Positions 1 through 9,128 of a stretch of DNA of 64,000 bases are shown here, in pieces. Below the pieces are notes generated by a model, which worked only from the letters and a program-made list of their open reading frames with translations, made no database searches and was not told the DNA's origin. Source of the stretch: Malania oleifera (Eukaryota > Streptophyta > Magnoliopsida > Santalales > Ximeniaceae); the NCBI RefSeq assembly GCF_029873635.1, contig NC_080418.1, forward strand, positions 12,689,562 to 12,753,561, written 5' to 3'. Within the stretch, counting starts at the first letter, position 1, and each line of letters opens with the position of its first letter. The translations under genes were made by a program, and so were the position numbers.

Positions 1-39
1 AGAACAGGACGACATCAGGAGATTTGAACCATATTATAG
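1..39 (+). CDS. Possible 3' end of a truncated plus-strand exon
   Basis: One frame is open from the window edge and encodes roughly EQDDIRRFEPYYR before a good splice donor (AG, then GTAAGC at 40-45). The sequence that follows is AT-rich and intron-like. Only 39 bases are visible, so the product cannot be named. If real, this gene converges on the minus-strand gene to its right. Chance openness over 39 bases is likely enough that this is only a suggestion. Confidence 0.2.
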
Positions 40-429
40 GTAAGCATATGAATATATGTAAGTGACCGTTCACAAAGTCCACACGCTTAACTTCAGCTAA
101 CAAAAACAAGAAAGAAGAAAAACAAAAAAACTTATAAAAGTTATCTGTTGCAATATTCACTAGGCATTTTCTTTTTTCAATCTTTAAATACAGAATTCAT
201 TGAAGAGCACAAAGAGGGGTGCCAACCAGGCACAAGCAAAAAGAGACTGACATCACCAAAAAGTGTGATATCAATTGTGTGACAAAATGTCCAAAAAATC
301 ATTAATCGTGAAAGTATCCAACAAATTCAATCCACCAAACCAGCCAGTAAGACTGGTAATCCATCCATCTTTGAGGGGTTGTAATTTGTTGGGAATAAAG
401 AACAAATTTCCAAAACCTATGAAAAACAA

Positions 430-760
430 AATAGAGAAAAATAATGCCAAAAAAAAAATTAATCACGTACAAGACAATATTTACGTGGTTCGGCAATTTT
501 GCCTACGTCCACGGAGTTACAGGAATTTCAATATTATCAAGAAGAAAACACAGAGAGTGCGGCGATACAATGTTCTCCCTCTCGCTCTCTTGCAGGTACA
601 ACCACGCCAACCCTAATCACCCGAAAGTAATCCTTTTTATATGTTGCGCCTAGGGTTCCGTTCCGAATGGGCTCCAAAAAATTTCCCGGGGGCGTTGCCC
701 TCGGACCCCCATGAGCACGGCTTAATCCTTAGGATAGAAATCTCTAATTAAATAGAGGTC
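430..760. repeat. Retroelement-like dispersed fragment
   Basis: This stretch holds 'acgtggttcggcaa...cctacgtccacgg' phrases followed by a GC-rich passage. A related phrase (ggttcagcttc...cctacgtccttgccc) recurs in the Copia LTR near 9,577-9,620. I read it as a solo LTR or retroelement fragment inside an intron or intergenic DNA. No ends or target duplication were found. Bases 40-429 and 761-1,024 show nothing recognisable. Confidence 0.35.
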
Positions 761-1024
761 GGGTCGTCATCCAAATTAAAACACAACTAGGCTCCACAAA
801 AACCCAACATAATTAGCCTAGTACAATGCATATAAGAAGAATAACTAATGATGTAAATTCATATGACATGGGCACACGAAAATAAAGCATATACAGACAA
901 TAATCACTTATCATGTGCTTGGTTTTGCAATGGAACCAAGCACATGCACAACTTCAATGCATCCTGCTTTTGGCCTTTGAATCACTAGCATATGAAAATG
1001 AAGCTAAAACTTTAGATAATTGAT

Positions 1025-1081
1025 TTAAAAATCAATGACCTCCACAGACTGCAGCTCTACAATGATCCTGGACTCCAGGTT
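1025..1081 (-). CDS. Possible terminal exon of the minus-strand split gene
   Basis: On the minus strand a TATTAG acceptor is followed by 18 codons (NLESRIIVELQSVEVIDF) and TAA. The frame is clean and charged, as in a real C-terminus. The phase linking it to the exon at 1,491-1,525 is not proven, and at least one exon may be missing in between. Transcript evidence would be needed to accept it. Confidence 0.2.
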   Translation of the reverse strand, partial: NLESRIIVELQSVEVIDF

Positions 1082-1490
1082 CTAATACTGATGACAGGCA
1101 GATGACTGGCTAGTTCTAAGAATATGCAAATCAATAAAAAAAAATGCATATATAGTAATCATGTCCAAATTGATCTTTCTTAAGTAAATCAAAATTGCAT
1201 TTTTTTTTTTTAAAAAAAAGAGGTACAAATAAAATTTAAAAATGAAAAAGACTCCAACTTGACAACCTCTAATTTGAGTTTATTATGCAATCTATCAAGT
1301 TATTGTTAATTTAGCAACGCAGCAACAAATAAATAGTCATCCAATTTGACCTTGTTTAATTTGCTATTGATAACTTAAATCAATGAAGACCTTTCCCAAC
1401 ATCTTTAAGATATCCCAGTGTGAACATTTTGCACCCAATCAGTTAATTTTAGTAAAGATAATAACAAATTCCAGCTCCTAGGCTTCTGAC

Positions 1491-1525
1491 CTGTTGTCCA
1501 GAAATATGTCAGTATAAATTTGCAT
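1491..1525 (-). CDS. Candidate small internal exon of the minus-strand split gene
   Basis: A 35-base minus-strand segment is bounded by a strong acceptor (TTTTTTAG) and a strong donor (CAG, then GTCAGA). It reads MQIYTDIFLDN plus two bases of a codon. Both splice sites fit plant consensus, and the flanks are T-rich introns. The product is unrecognised. Confidence 0.35.
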
Positions 1526-2040
1526 CTAAAAAATTCTACTAATGGACTTAGAATCCTTGTTTTATTATTTATTCTTTTGAAAATATCAGAGATAACGGTG
1601 GTTTGAGATAGAACTCAAGATTATTAAGAAGTAAGAACACGGTTAATTGCTATAATACACAGGTTATGATAAGAAGGGTAGTACAATGAAGAATCCAATG
1701 AACTGCAGCAACATTTTGAATGGCAAGCAACTGGTTGGGCATTGCAACGGTACCAAACCAGGAAAAAAAAATTGAAAAGGCTTACAAATGCTCATGATTA
1801 TGCAATGAAATGAACATTTCTAACCACAATTATGTTGATGTTTGCGAAGATCATGGCAAAAATAAAATGATCAAAATATATGCAAATACAATCACTGTAT
1901 ATTAGCAAATAAATAAAAATCAATGCCTTTGATTGTTAATGTATATATTTTTCCAAATACTTTGAGCAAATTATCAACATCTTGAAAGAAAGTATTCACA
2001 CTTTCCACTATAAAATCAGAATTCATAAAAAGAAAATTAC

Positions 2041-2126
2041 CACATAAAATGCCAAGCACAAGAGCACAGACAATTGCAGTCGTTATCACCCACAGGAAAG
2101 CACTTTTGATCCTTTTGCCAACGCTC
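2041..2126 (-). CDS. Internal exon with one membrane segment, minus-strand split gene
   Basis: This 86-base exon lies between acceptor TTTGTAG and donor G, then GTAATT. It encodes SVGKRIKSAFLWVITTAI followed by VCALVLGILC, a hydrophobic stretch of about 20 residues preceded by basic residues, which looks like one transmembrane helix. It starts in phase 2 and ends in phase 1. Three donors in exon 1 could supply phase 2 (after GG near codons 50-53, or at TT/GTGCG near 2,217). I do not recognise the family. With the transit-like exon 1, a small plastid membrane protein is a reasonable inference. Confidence 0.4.
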
Positions 2127-2215
2127 CTACAAACCAAAAGCACCGCCGCCGTCTCATTAACAAAGAAGAGGAAAAATAGAATAATTATAAAAGGCAAATA
2201 TAATCGCACAAGCAG

Positions 2216-2400
2216 AGAACATTGAGAGGGAGGGGGCGAGGTCTGAACCCTAAACCCCTTGTTGGTGTGGTGGTGGAAAGCGGAAGGACCTCCGAGGTGG
2301 TGGCGGAGCTACCGCCGAGAGAGAAGCAGAGGGCGCGGGTGGGTGGCCTGCGGGCGAGAGCGGGTGAGGGAGAGAGCGGAAGACAAGAAGTTGTAGCCAT
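2216..2400 (-). CDS. First exon of a probable plastid-targeted protein
   Basis: The ATG at 2,400-2,398 opens MATTSCLPLSPSPALARRPP, then Ser/Thr/Arg/Pro-rich sequence almost lacking acidic residues (GLGFRPRPLPLN near the end). This composition is typical of a chloroplast transit peptide. The exon is GC-rich compared with its surroundings, as first exons often are. The donor is uncertain; 2,216 is an outer limit. The ATG was chosen because it follows a CT-rich 5' leader (the GA/CT microsatellite at 2,411-2,460) and opens the transit-like run. Upstream DNA is filled by CACTA termini from about 2,700, so the native promoter is short or displaced. Confidence 0.5.
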
Positions 2401-2408
2401 GATGATAC

Positions 2409-2410
<2 letters not shown>

Positions 2411-2460
<50 letters not shown>
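2411..2460. repeat. (GA)n microsatellite in 5' leader
   Basis: About 25 perfect GA units lie 10 bases upstream of the minus-strand ATG, so the transcript would carry a CU-tract. Such tracts are common in plant 5' UTRs and core promoters. Confidence 0.9.
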
Positions 2461-2469
<9 letters not shown>

Positions 2470-2699
2470 AAATGGAAAATGGGGGAGGTGGGTGGTGGGT
2501 GGGGCGGAGTGAAAACTAGGGACGCGCGGTTTCAGTGGCAGGAGGATTGCGCTGCGTCCATGAAGAAGCGAGGAGTGAGGGGCACGAGGTTGGAGCAGAA
2601 TGAAATTTGGGGGAAGAAGATACCGCAGGAGTGAGAAGGAGGCGGGAGGAGAAAGAAAAAATTTGGGAAAAGTGTGGGAAATTAAAATTCCGAGCATCA

Positions 2700-3651
2700 G
2701 TGACGATTTTAAAATCTTTACTAATACCTTATTATTAGTGATGAGTCTCTTAATTCATTACTAATACTCTTAATTAATTTTTTTTTATATTTTTTAAATA
2801 AAAAATTATTAGTGATGGGCCTCCCAATTCATCATTAATACCCTATTATTAGTGATGGGTCTTCTAATCCGTAATTAATATCTTTAACTAATTTTTTTTA
2901 AATAAAAAACTATTAATGATGGTTCCAAAACCATCACTAATACCCTATTATTAGTGACAGATCTCTCAATCCGTCACTAATGCTCTTAACTATTTTTTTT
3001 TAATATATTTTTTAAATAAAAACATTAGTAGTGACGGTTTCAAAACTGTCACTAATACCCCATTATTAGTGACGAATCTCCCAAACCGTCACTAATACTT
3101 TTAACATAATTTTTTTTTATATTTTTTAAATAAAAAACTATTAGTGACGATTCCAAAATCGTCACTAATATCCTATTATTAGTAACGGATCTCCCAAACC
3201 ATCACTAATGCTCTTAACTAATTTTTTAATATATTTTTTAAATGAAAATACTAGTAGGGACAGTTTCAAAACCGTCACTAATACCCTATTATTAGCGAAA
3301 GATCTCCCAATCCGTCATTAATACCCTTAACTAAATTATTTATATATATTCATAAATATTAGTAGTGACGGTTTGTTAGTCATCACTAATAAATGACTTT
3401 TTGTCACAAATTTAATCAACTACTAATACCCTAGAATCGTCGCTAATATTTTCCCAGAAAAAATTTCGAGTAAAAATTGTTTACCGTGCTATTTTTAGTG
3501 ACGAAAGTATTAGTGACGGCTGCTAAAATCATTACTAATGCTTACACTATTAGTGACGGTTCATAAAAACCGTTACTAATACCAACTTTTAGTGACGGTT
3601 TTAAGACCGTTACTAATACTTTTGTCACTAAAAACCAGTATTTTTGTAGTG
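2700..3651 (-). mobile_element. CACTA (En/Spm) terminal fragment A
   Basis: Dense copies of TTAGTGACGGTT and its complement AACCGTCACTAATA alternate through this segment. They are separated by repeated 'cttaacta attttttt atatttttt' spacers at a period near 110-130 bases. The right edge at 3,651 is an inverted CACTA terminus: read from the minus strand it starts CACTACAAAAATACTGG. No partner terminus was found; at the left the array runs straight into the 5' leader of the plastid-type gene. This is a truncated element end or a deletion derivative. Confidence 0.8.
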
Positions 3652-4051
3652 TTTCATCCTTCACTAAAGTCCAACTGTTAGTGACGAATTTAAAACTGTC
3701 ACTAATACTACACTATTAGTAACGTATTATTCACTAATACTAGACTATTAGTGACGGTTTTGAAATTTGTCACTAATACCCTACTATTAGTGACAAATTT
3801 GTGTCAAGCCAATATATAATTAATAGTGACGGTATTGAGGTTTTAGTAACGGTTATAATCCGTCACTAATACTATATTATTAGTGACGGTTTCAAAATTT
3901 TTCACTAATAATTAGTTTTAGCGGCCGATATAACAACTAATTTAAAACCGTCACTAATAATCATAAAATCGTCACTAATACTATTAGTGACGAATTTATG
4001 ATTATTAGTGATGGTTTTGATCCTTAACTAATAACCTTATCTTTTGTAGTG
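3652..4051 (-). mobile_element. CACTA (En/Spm) terminal fragment B
   Basis: A second array of the TTAGTGACG/CGTCACTAA motif ends at 4,051 with an inverted terminus that reads CACTACAAAAGATAAGG from the minus strand. It faces the same way as fragment A and abuts it, so two related ends lie in tandem. Nested insertion or an abortive event could produce this. No transposase sequence is present. Confidence 0.75.
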
Positions 4052-5710
4052 GGAATGGATGGTCACTAAACTGGCAAGGAAGTGAGGTGCTAGGTGGTGA
4101 TGGCAAGCTAGGATGGGATGTGTTATAGGGAGAGGGACTTTTTGCAAAAGACTTTGCATGAGCCGGGGGTGTGTTAGGAAGCTGGAGGATGAAAGGAGAA
4201 GAAGATTTACCAAAGAGGAATCATGGAGGAGGTTCAATGGTAACATATAAGGGAACATCTCATCATATTTAAGACAAGACTAGACAATGGATAGGAAGAA
4301 GAAAACTAAGGAGGTGCCACAACATCATTTTGCCAAAATGGCTTAGTGCAATGGCATCATCCGGCACAAGGGGTGCGTGCTCGAATTTTTTATTTTAAGA
4401 ATTGCCACATCCAAATTGTCATCATTTCTAGCTCAACCATATGTCTTTCTACATTGTCTTTGTCTTGGTCGTAGGCAGCCACGCGCGAGGGCGTTTGCTC
4501 ACATGCCAACTAATTAATTTACTATTATCTTTATTTTTTTTTACCAATGAAAATGCCAAAGAAATCTAGAAGAAAAGTAGACAAGCTAAAAATACCAGAG
4601 AATATAAAAAAAAAAAAAAAAAACCTAAAAGTTGGGGATTTTCTTAATTTTATTTGAAAAAGCTTGAAAGTTATATGGATTATTTAAAACCATTTTGAAT
4701 CATTCTAGATCACTCGAAATGGCAAAAACCTGGCTAAAAGGGGATTAAAGTGCCTCAAAATGAAAAAAAAAAAAAAATTGCACAAAAAGAGAGGGCAGTA
4801 AGGGTTTGCCCTATATTAATTTTAGTCTAGTGCTTAGGGTCATTTGAAATAGAATTTCGTGTTGAATCATTATGGTAGTTGCTTGTTACTAATTTTAAAG
4901 ACAATTACACAAGATCATGACAACCAATATAATGATCCAACCATTATGCAATTTTATTTTGTTTGTGTGCTTGTTTTTATGTTTGCCCCATTTCTTGATG
5001 CCTGACCTAACTTACATTGCTTGATTTAAAAGTCCACTCAAAACAAGGTTGATAGCTTAAGATGTAGAGTCTTAATCTTACACTGTGCAAGCATTACTTT
5101 TTAGAAAAACATTATTCCCCTTCAATTATGCAACATTGCAACAAAATTGTGATTTGATTGCAATTTCTGCATTGTTTTTGGGTCCTCCTAATTGAGACTA
5201 ATAAAACTTGATGTCACTCGCAATAGAACCAATTTCATATCTTAAACCTTGCTTTGAATCATAAGGTTTGGGATTCACCGAAAAAAAAAGGGGGGGGGGG
5301 GTGGAAGGAGAATTCTGCTACATCTTTCCATAAACTCAAAAGAGGTCATGCACAGGCTACTATACGAAGGAATTAAGCTAAACATCCCACATATTTTCTC
5401 CCTTTTATTTCATAGGTAAACCAAACTGGTGAGAGTACAACCTCTACTAGAAAAACAAAGAAATACTTATTACCTTTCAGCATAATCACAAATATAAAAT
5501 GTGCTTTCATTTCTTTGCACTTGGGAGTGTGTGTGTGAGTAAGACTTGTAGAGGTTAAGAGAAGTTGGGTCAAGAAAAAAAACTTTACTTTGGCTCATAG
5601 AATAAGTCAATAAAGCAAAAGGTAGTGTTTCATAATCTAACTTTATAAAAATTCTATAGAACTCATTATAGTATATCACCAAAAAGAAAGGGATTTTCAA
5701 CACTCTTCTT
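4052..5710. other. Intergenic, AT-rich; 3' flank of the GRAS gene
   Basis: No gene supported. It has homopolymer runs (A at about 4,611-4,623, G at 5,290-5,300) and a short GT run at 5,527-5,538. Reading frames here are short and without family motifs. Confidence 0.5.
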
Positions 5711-7762
5711 CTACACCCAACAAGATATAGCAAGCATAATTCGACCCCTCCATCTATGCAACATCCAATGATCATCTTCATCAATTGCAAAATCTTTGTG
5801 ATATCCAGCTTTCACCTTTGCCCTTAATGTCTTAATGAGTTCCCTATCCAAAGGGAGTTGTTTGAACCCAAAGCTTATATTTTGCTTTTGCCAAAGTTTG
5901 TAAGGCAAAGGCCTCACAATCCTCTCTAAACCCTCACATGCTACGACATTGATAATCTCCCGCCCATAAAACTCTTTCTCAAATAGCAACCTCCCCTCAT
6001 TTTCATGGGGTAAGGTAGTGTCAAGCATATCAAACAATGAAGAGTAGTGGAAAAGTGTCTCATGGAAGCGTGTGACAAAGAAAGGGGAGTTGAAGGATCC
6101 GTTAATTATACCATGGATAAAAATGTGTGGCTTTATCTTTCGGATTAATTTTCGAAGAATATCCCTTGGACAATTTGTCATGATGGTCTCATCAAGTAGA
6201 TATTCAAGTCGATGCAAGCAGTTCACAATAACTATCTCATTGTCATCAATCTTGAGGTCTTCAATTTGGATAGTTTCCCATTTTTGTGCAATGCCATTAT
6301 ACTCAAACGGAACATTAAAGCGCTTACAATATTGTGCCAAGATATGACCCGTCTCTTCAACTCTTTTTGCTGGCCGAACAGGGTGAGGGAACTCTATCCC
6401 TGTAATGCGAAGTTTAGGAGGCCCACCAAGTTTCTGTGAGAGAGTTTGGATAACAACAGGCCATTGGAAACCACACAAGATACCAAAATCTATAATATGA
6501 AGTGTGGTTGCTATCTTGGCTAAATTCAAGATATAATGATTTGAAAAGCAAAAGTTGATTCTCTTGAATGGGCATGCAGAAAGAAAAGATTGGTAAGCTT
6601 TTAGCTGATCGGCTGTCGATGGCCTGTCGGAAGACAAAGAAGAAAAAATTTGAGACCCAGTACCAGCCAGTCGTGCCTCGAGGGCATTGGCAAAATAATG
6701 GGCAACCCTTTGAGATCCGTCACCAAATGGAGAAGCGTGCTGTCTAATCTCTTTTAACGTTTTATCCACACTCTTGTTATCATTAATGGATATTGCTCTT
6801 GCGCAGAAAAGAAGGAGAGACCTCAAATCCACTTCTTGTTTTCCATTTCGCTTGTGCTTTGCACGATCCTTTCTGCCTTTATATCCCAACTTTTGTTTAT
6901 TGCGCGATACTTCATTATTACAATTGCACACTGGAGGCTTCATGTGGTCATCACAACAAACGAAAACCTTATCAAACAACTCCAACAACTCATACTCTTC
7001 CTCATAAGATATTAACTGCTTCTTACTCGATTCTTTTGTATCTATATCCTTCATGAGCTGATCCTTCCTTCCCCTTGCACCACTTGGCTGCAGATTCTCC
7101 CTCTTCGTATTCTTCTCTACCTCTTTGTGTGGACTGTCATTCTTTAACATTGGAGGTAACGCACTATTCTCAAGATCAATAATTGAAAGATTTTCACGAG
7201 GAAAATATTTACTAGCACCCACTTCTCCCACACTTCTAGGTTGCAAACTGATGGTCTCATCAGCACCATGCAACCAGATGGTCTCATCAGCACCAAAAGA
7301 ATTTGGGTGAAGAAGTGTACTTACAGAAGGGTTTTTGATGCCATCAAAACTCACACCCAAGCAGCAGCTACTCACAGAGCTGAAAGGCATTTGAGAAATA
7401 GACTGAAAAATGGAGCCGCTGACAGCATTTCTGCCGCTGCCAATGTTATCATCATGGGAAGAATTATCGGGGCAGGGAAGCTCGGTGAGCTGGTCGCGTG
7501 AGGGAGGGTATTTCTCACCGAGAACATCGCTGAATGATTTTTCGGCAGCTTGGAGAGCCAAAGGGTCAACGAGCATGCCGGATCCCTCCTCCATCGTCTC
7601 CTCTTCCATGAGCATCTCCACGATGCGCTTGAAAGAAGAATCTGCGGAGAGGTCGCCGTCGTCATCTCGATGATCAGAGTCTGCCTCCGGTGGTCTCACA
7701 GTGGAAGGGAGAACCAAGTAACCTGGGTCTCGCTCATGCGGATTAACAGCAGGGAAATCCAT
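5711..7762 (-). CDS. GRAS transcription regulator, LISCL subfamily (SCL9/14/33-like)
   Basis: This intact single-exon gene of 683 codons encodes a nuclear GRAS-domain regulator. Its N-terminal half is variable and acidic. It includes a SDSSFKR...EMLMEEE-type segment near residues 40-60 (typical of LISCL proteins, linked there to activation) and an EEEYELLELFDKV motif before a basic KGRKDRAKHKRNGK stretch. The GRAS domain follows: LHRI (DLRSLLLFCARAI), a VHIID core as LHIIDFGILCGFQWP, LHRII (VEETGHILAQYCKRFNVPF), PFYRE (FFVTRFHETLFHYSSLFD, FYGREIINVVACEG) and a SAW end (WMLHRWRGRIMLAISCWV). ATG 7,762-7,760 is the first in-frame ATG; 16 open codons upstream lack one. Length and motif order suit the family. 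GADETI(W/S)L is duplicated in tandem in the N-terminal half. LISCL members act in stress and xenobiotic responses; the specific role here is unknown. Confidence 0.93.
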   Translation of the reverse strand: MDFPAVNPHERDPGYLVLPSTVRPPEADSDHRDDDGDLSADSSFKRIVEMLMEEETMEEGSGMLVDPLALQAAEKSFSDVLGEKYPPSRDQLTELPCPDNSSHDDNIGSGRNAVSGSIFQSISQMPFSSVSSCCLGVSFDGIKNPSVSTLLHPNSFGADETIWLHGADETISLQPRSVGEVGASKYFPRENLSIIDLENSALPPMLKNDSPHKEVEKNTKRENLQPSGARGRKDQLMKDIDTKESSKKQLISYEEEYELLELFDKVFVCCDDHMKPPVCNCNNEVSRNKQKLGYKGRKDRAKHKRNGKQEVDLRSLLLFCARAISINDNKSVDKTLKEIRQHASPFGDGSQRVAHYFANALEARLAGTGSQIFSSLSSDRPSTADQLKAYQSFLSACPFKRINFCFSNHYILNLAKIATTLHIIDFGILCGFQWPVVIQTLSQKLGGPPKLRITGIEFPHPVRPAKRVEETGHILAQYCKRFNVPFEYNGIAQKWETIQIEDLKIDDNEIVIVNCLHRLEYLLDETIMTNCPRDILRKLIRKIKPHIFIHGIINGSFNSPFFVTRFHETLFHYSSLFDMLDTTLPHENEGRLLFEKEFYGREIINVVACEGLERIVRPLPYKLWQKQNISFGFKQLPLDRELIKTLRAKVKAGYHKDFAIDEDDHWMLHRWRGRIMLAISCWV

Positions 7763-8282
7763 GGAGTTGAGCTCAAGGGATGGACTTGTCTCTGAGTCTC
7801 GAAAATTCAATCCGTGTGTGAAAAAAGTAAGGACAAGCCCTTTGGGACGCGGACACGCCTCACGGCCTACTTAGCTAGGAATTTAGAGTTTTTTCCGGTT
7901 TTTGTTTTAATTTATTTTAAAATATTTTTAAAAAGTTATGGTGAAATTTTATTTTCCCTTGTCCTAAGGGTCAAGCAAATTTTAATTTGGGAGAACTCAT
8001 GGGCTGATGCGTGAAAGCCAAAAAACGCTTGATGGTCCAACATTTTTTAAACAAATTTTTTATAAAAATGCTACTTGGTGTAGCTTTTTTTTGTTATGTT
8101 CAAGTGCTGCTCTCTTCCTCCCTTCCCTTCCCCTGTTTCAGCGATGGTACTCCGGCCAGTGCCTCGCCATCATGTGTCAGTTTTGGAGATGACGGGAAGG
8201 TGAGATTGACTGAATAGGTGTCGCCAAACGTGTGTAACGCGATGAGGTAGGGGCATTTTGGGTTGGTCGTGGAGACTATGAC
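7763..8282. other. GRAS 5' flank and degenerate DNA before the dirigent remnant
   Basis: This is the upstream region of the minus-strand GRAS gene. It has an AT-rich block at 7,900-7,935 but no confident TATA box. The right half may hold decayed dirigent N-terminal sequence, but no frame is convincing. Confidence 0.4.
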
Positions 8283-8773
8283 ATGGTTGCCTGTCCTGCC
8301 AGTCAGAGCATATCATCCACTAATCCAACACCGTCCAGCAACGATTTCACCATCAATGATCCCTTGACGAAAACTATGGATCCAAAATCACAGGTCATCG
8401 AGAACACGCGAGGTCTCTACCTCTCCTCTAGCCAGAACAGCAACGAGACAACCTTGGTGATGTACCTTGATTTTGTTTTAAATGAATTTAATGGGAGTTA
8501 TTTCAGTGTGGTCTCAAGGAATCCAGTGTGTATGAGCCCTAGAGAGTTCGCAGTGGTGGGGGGGGGGGGGGAGGGCAAAGTTCAGGATGACCAATGGGTT
8601 AGTCTACTTTGTGGTAACGACGACATTTGACATCCCGAAGGCCATTTCTCCCCAGCTTACACTCTTCCTTAGCTCCAACGGCTCCAGCACCAGTGCCAAA
8701 GTCTCCACAACCAACTCAAAATGCCCTTGCCTCGTCGTGACACACATGTCTGATGACACCTATTTGGTCAATC
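8283..8773 (+). pseudogene. Dirigent-like protein, frameshifted and truncated
   Basis: The first frame has dirigent family landmarks in order: DPLTKTMDPKSQVI, GLYLSSSQ, EFNGSYFSVVSRNP and REFAVVGG. Dirigent proteins are small secreted proteins that steer phenoxy-radical coupling in lignan and related pathways. At a run of 14 G (8,558-8,571) the frame is lost. The expected continuation, AKFRMTNGLVYFVVTTTFD, appears in another frame directly after the run, so an indel in the homopolymer explains the break. No signal peptide or N-terminal strand was found upstream. The C-terminal end beyond TTTFD is not recognisable before the CACTA terminus at 8,774. The remnant points away from the GRAS gene. 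Confidence 0.8.
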
Positions 8774-9128
8774 CACTACAAAAAATCAGGATATTAGTGA
8801 AGAATCAAATCGGTCACTAATACTTATAAATTCATCACTAACACTATTAGTGACAAATTCGAATCCTTCACTAATAGCCTACTATTAGTGATGAATCTAA
8901 AAACCATCACTAATACTCCACTATTAGTGACGAATTTGAGTCATTCACTAATACTTTATTATTAGTGACGAATTTGTAATTCGTGTGCCTTGAACTAAAT
9001 TATAAATGACTTAATTGAACCTATTTGGTACAGGTTTTATGGGAAAATATCTAATTTACAAATGGTATGCTACCGAAATTTCGTTAAAATTTTTCCAAAA
9101 AAAAAAAAATCATGTACAATTGAAATTA
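8774..9128 (+). mobile_element. CACTA left-end fragment
   Basis: It starts CACTACAAAAAATCAGG, then holds inverted TTAGTGACGAATTTG / CACTAATA pairs to about 8,985. From there it matches the 0.65-kb tandem repeat inside the large CACTA element (compare 37,740-37,895): 'gtgtgccttgaac', 'gcatgctaccgaatttcgttaaaattt', A-run, 'attatga-a/t-agcttc'. It is therefore a deleted relative of that element. A Copia LTR cuts it at about 9,129-9,140. Confidence 0.8.

Noticed and set aside
2222-2512. Plus-strand frame with a long Arg-Glu run
   Set aside because: It is the complement of the transit-peptide exon and of the GA microsatellite.
7763-7810. Extension of the GRAS protein by 16 residues upstream of ATG 7,762
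   Set aside because: The extension would start at TTG; no in-frame ATG lies before the upstream stop. Plant genes start at ATG unless shown otherwise.
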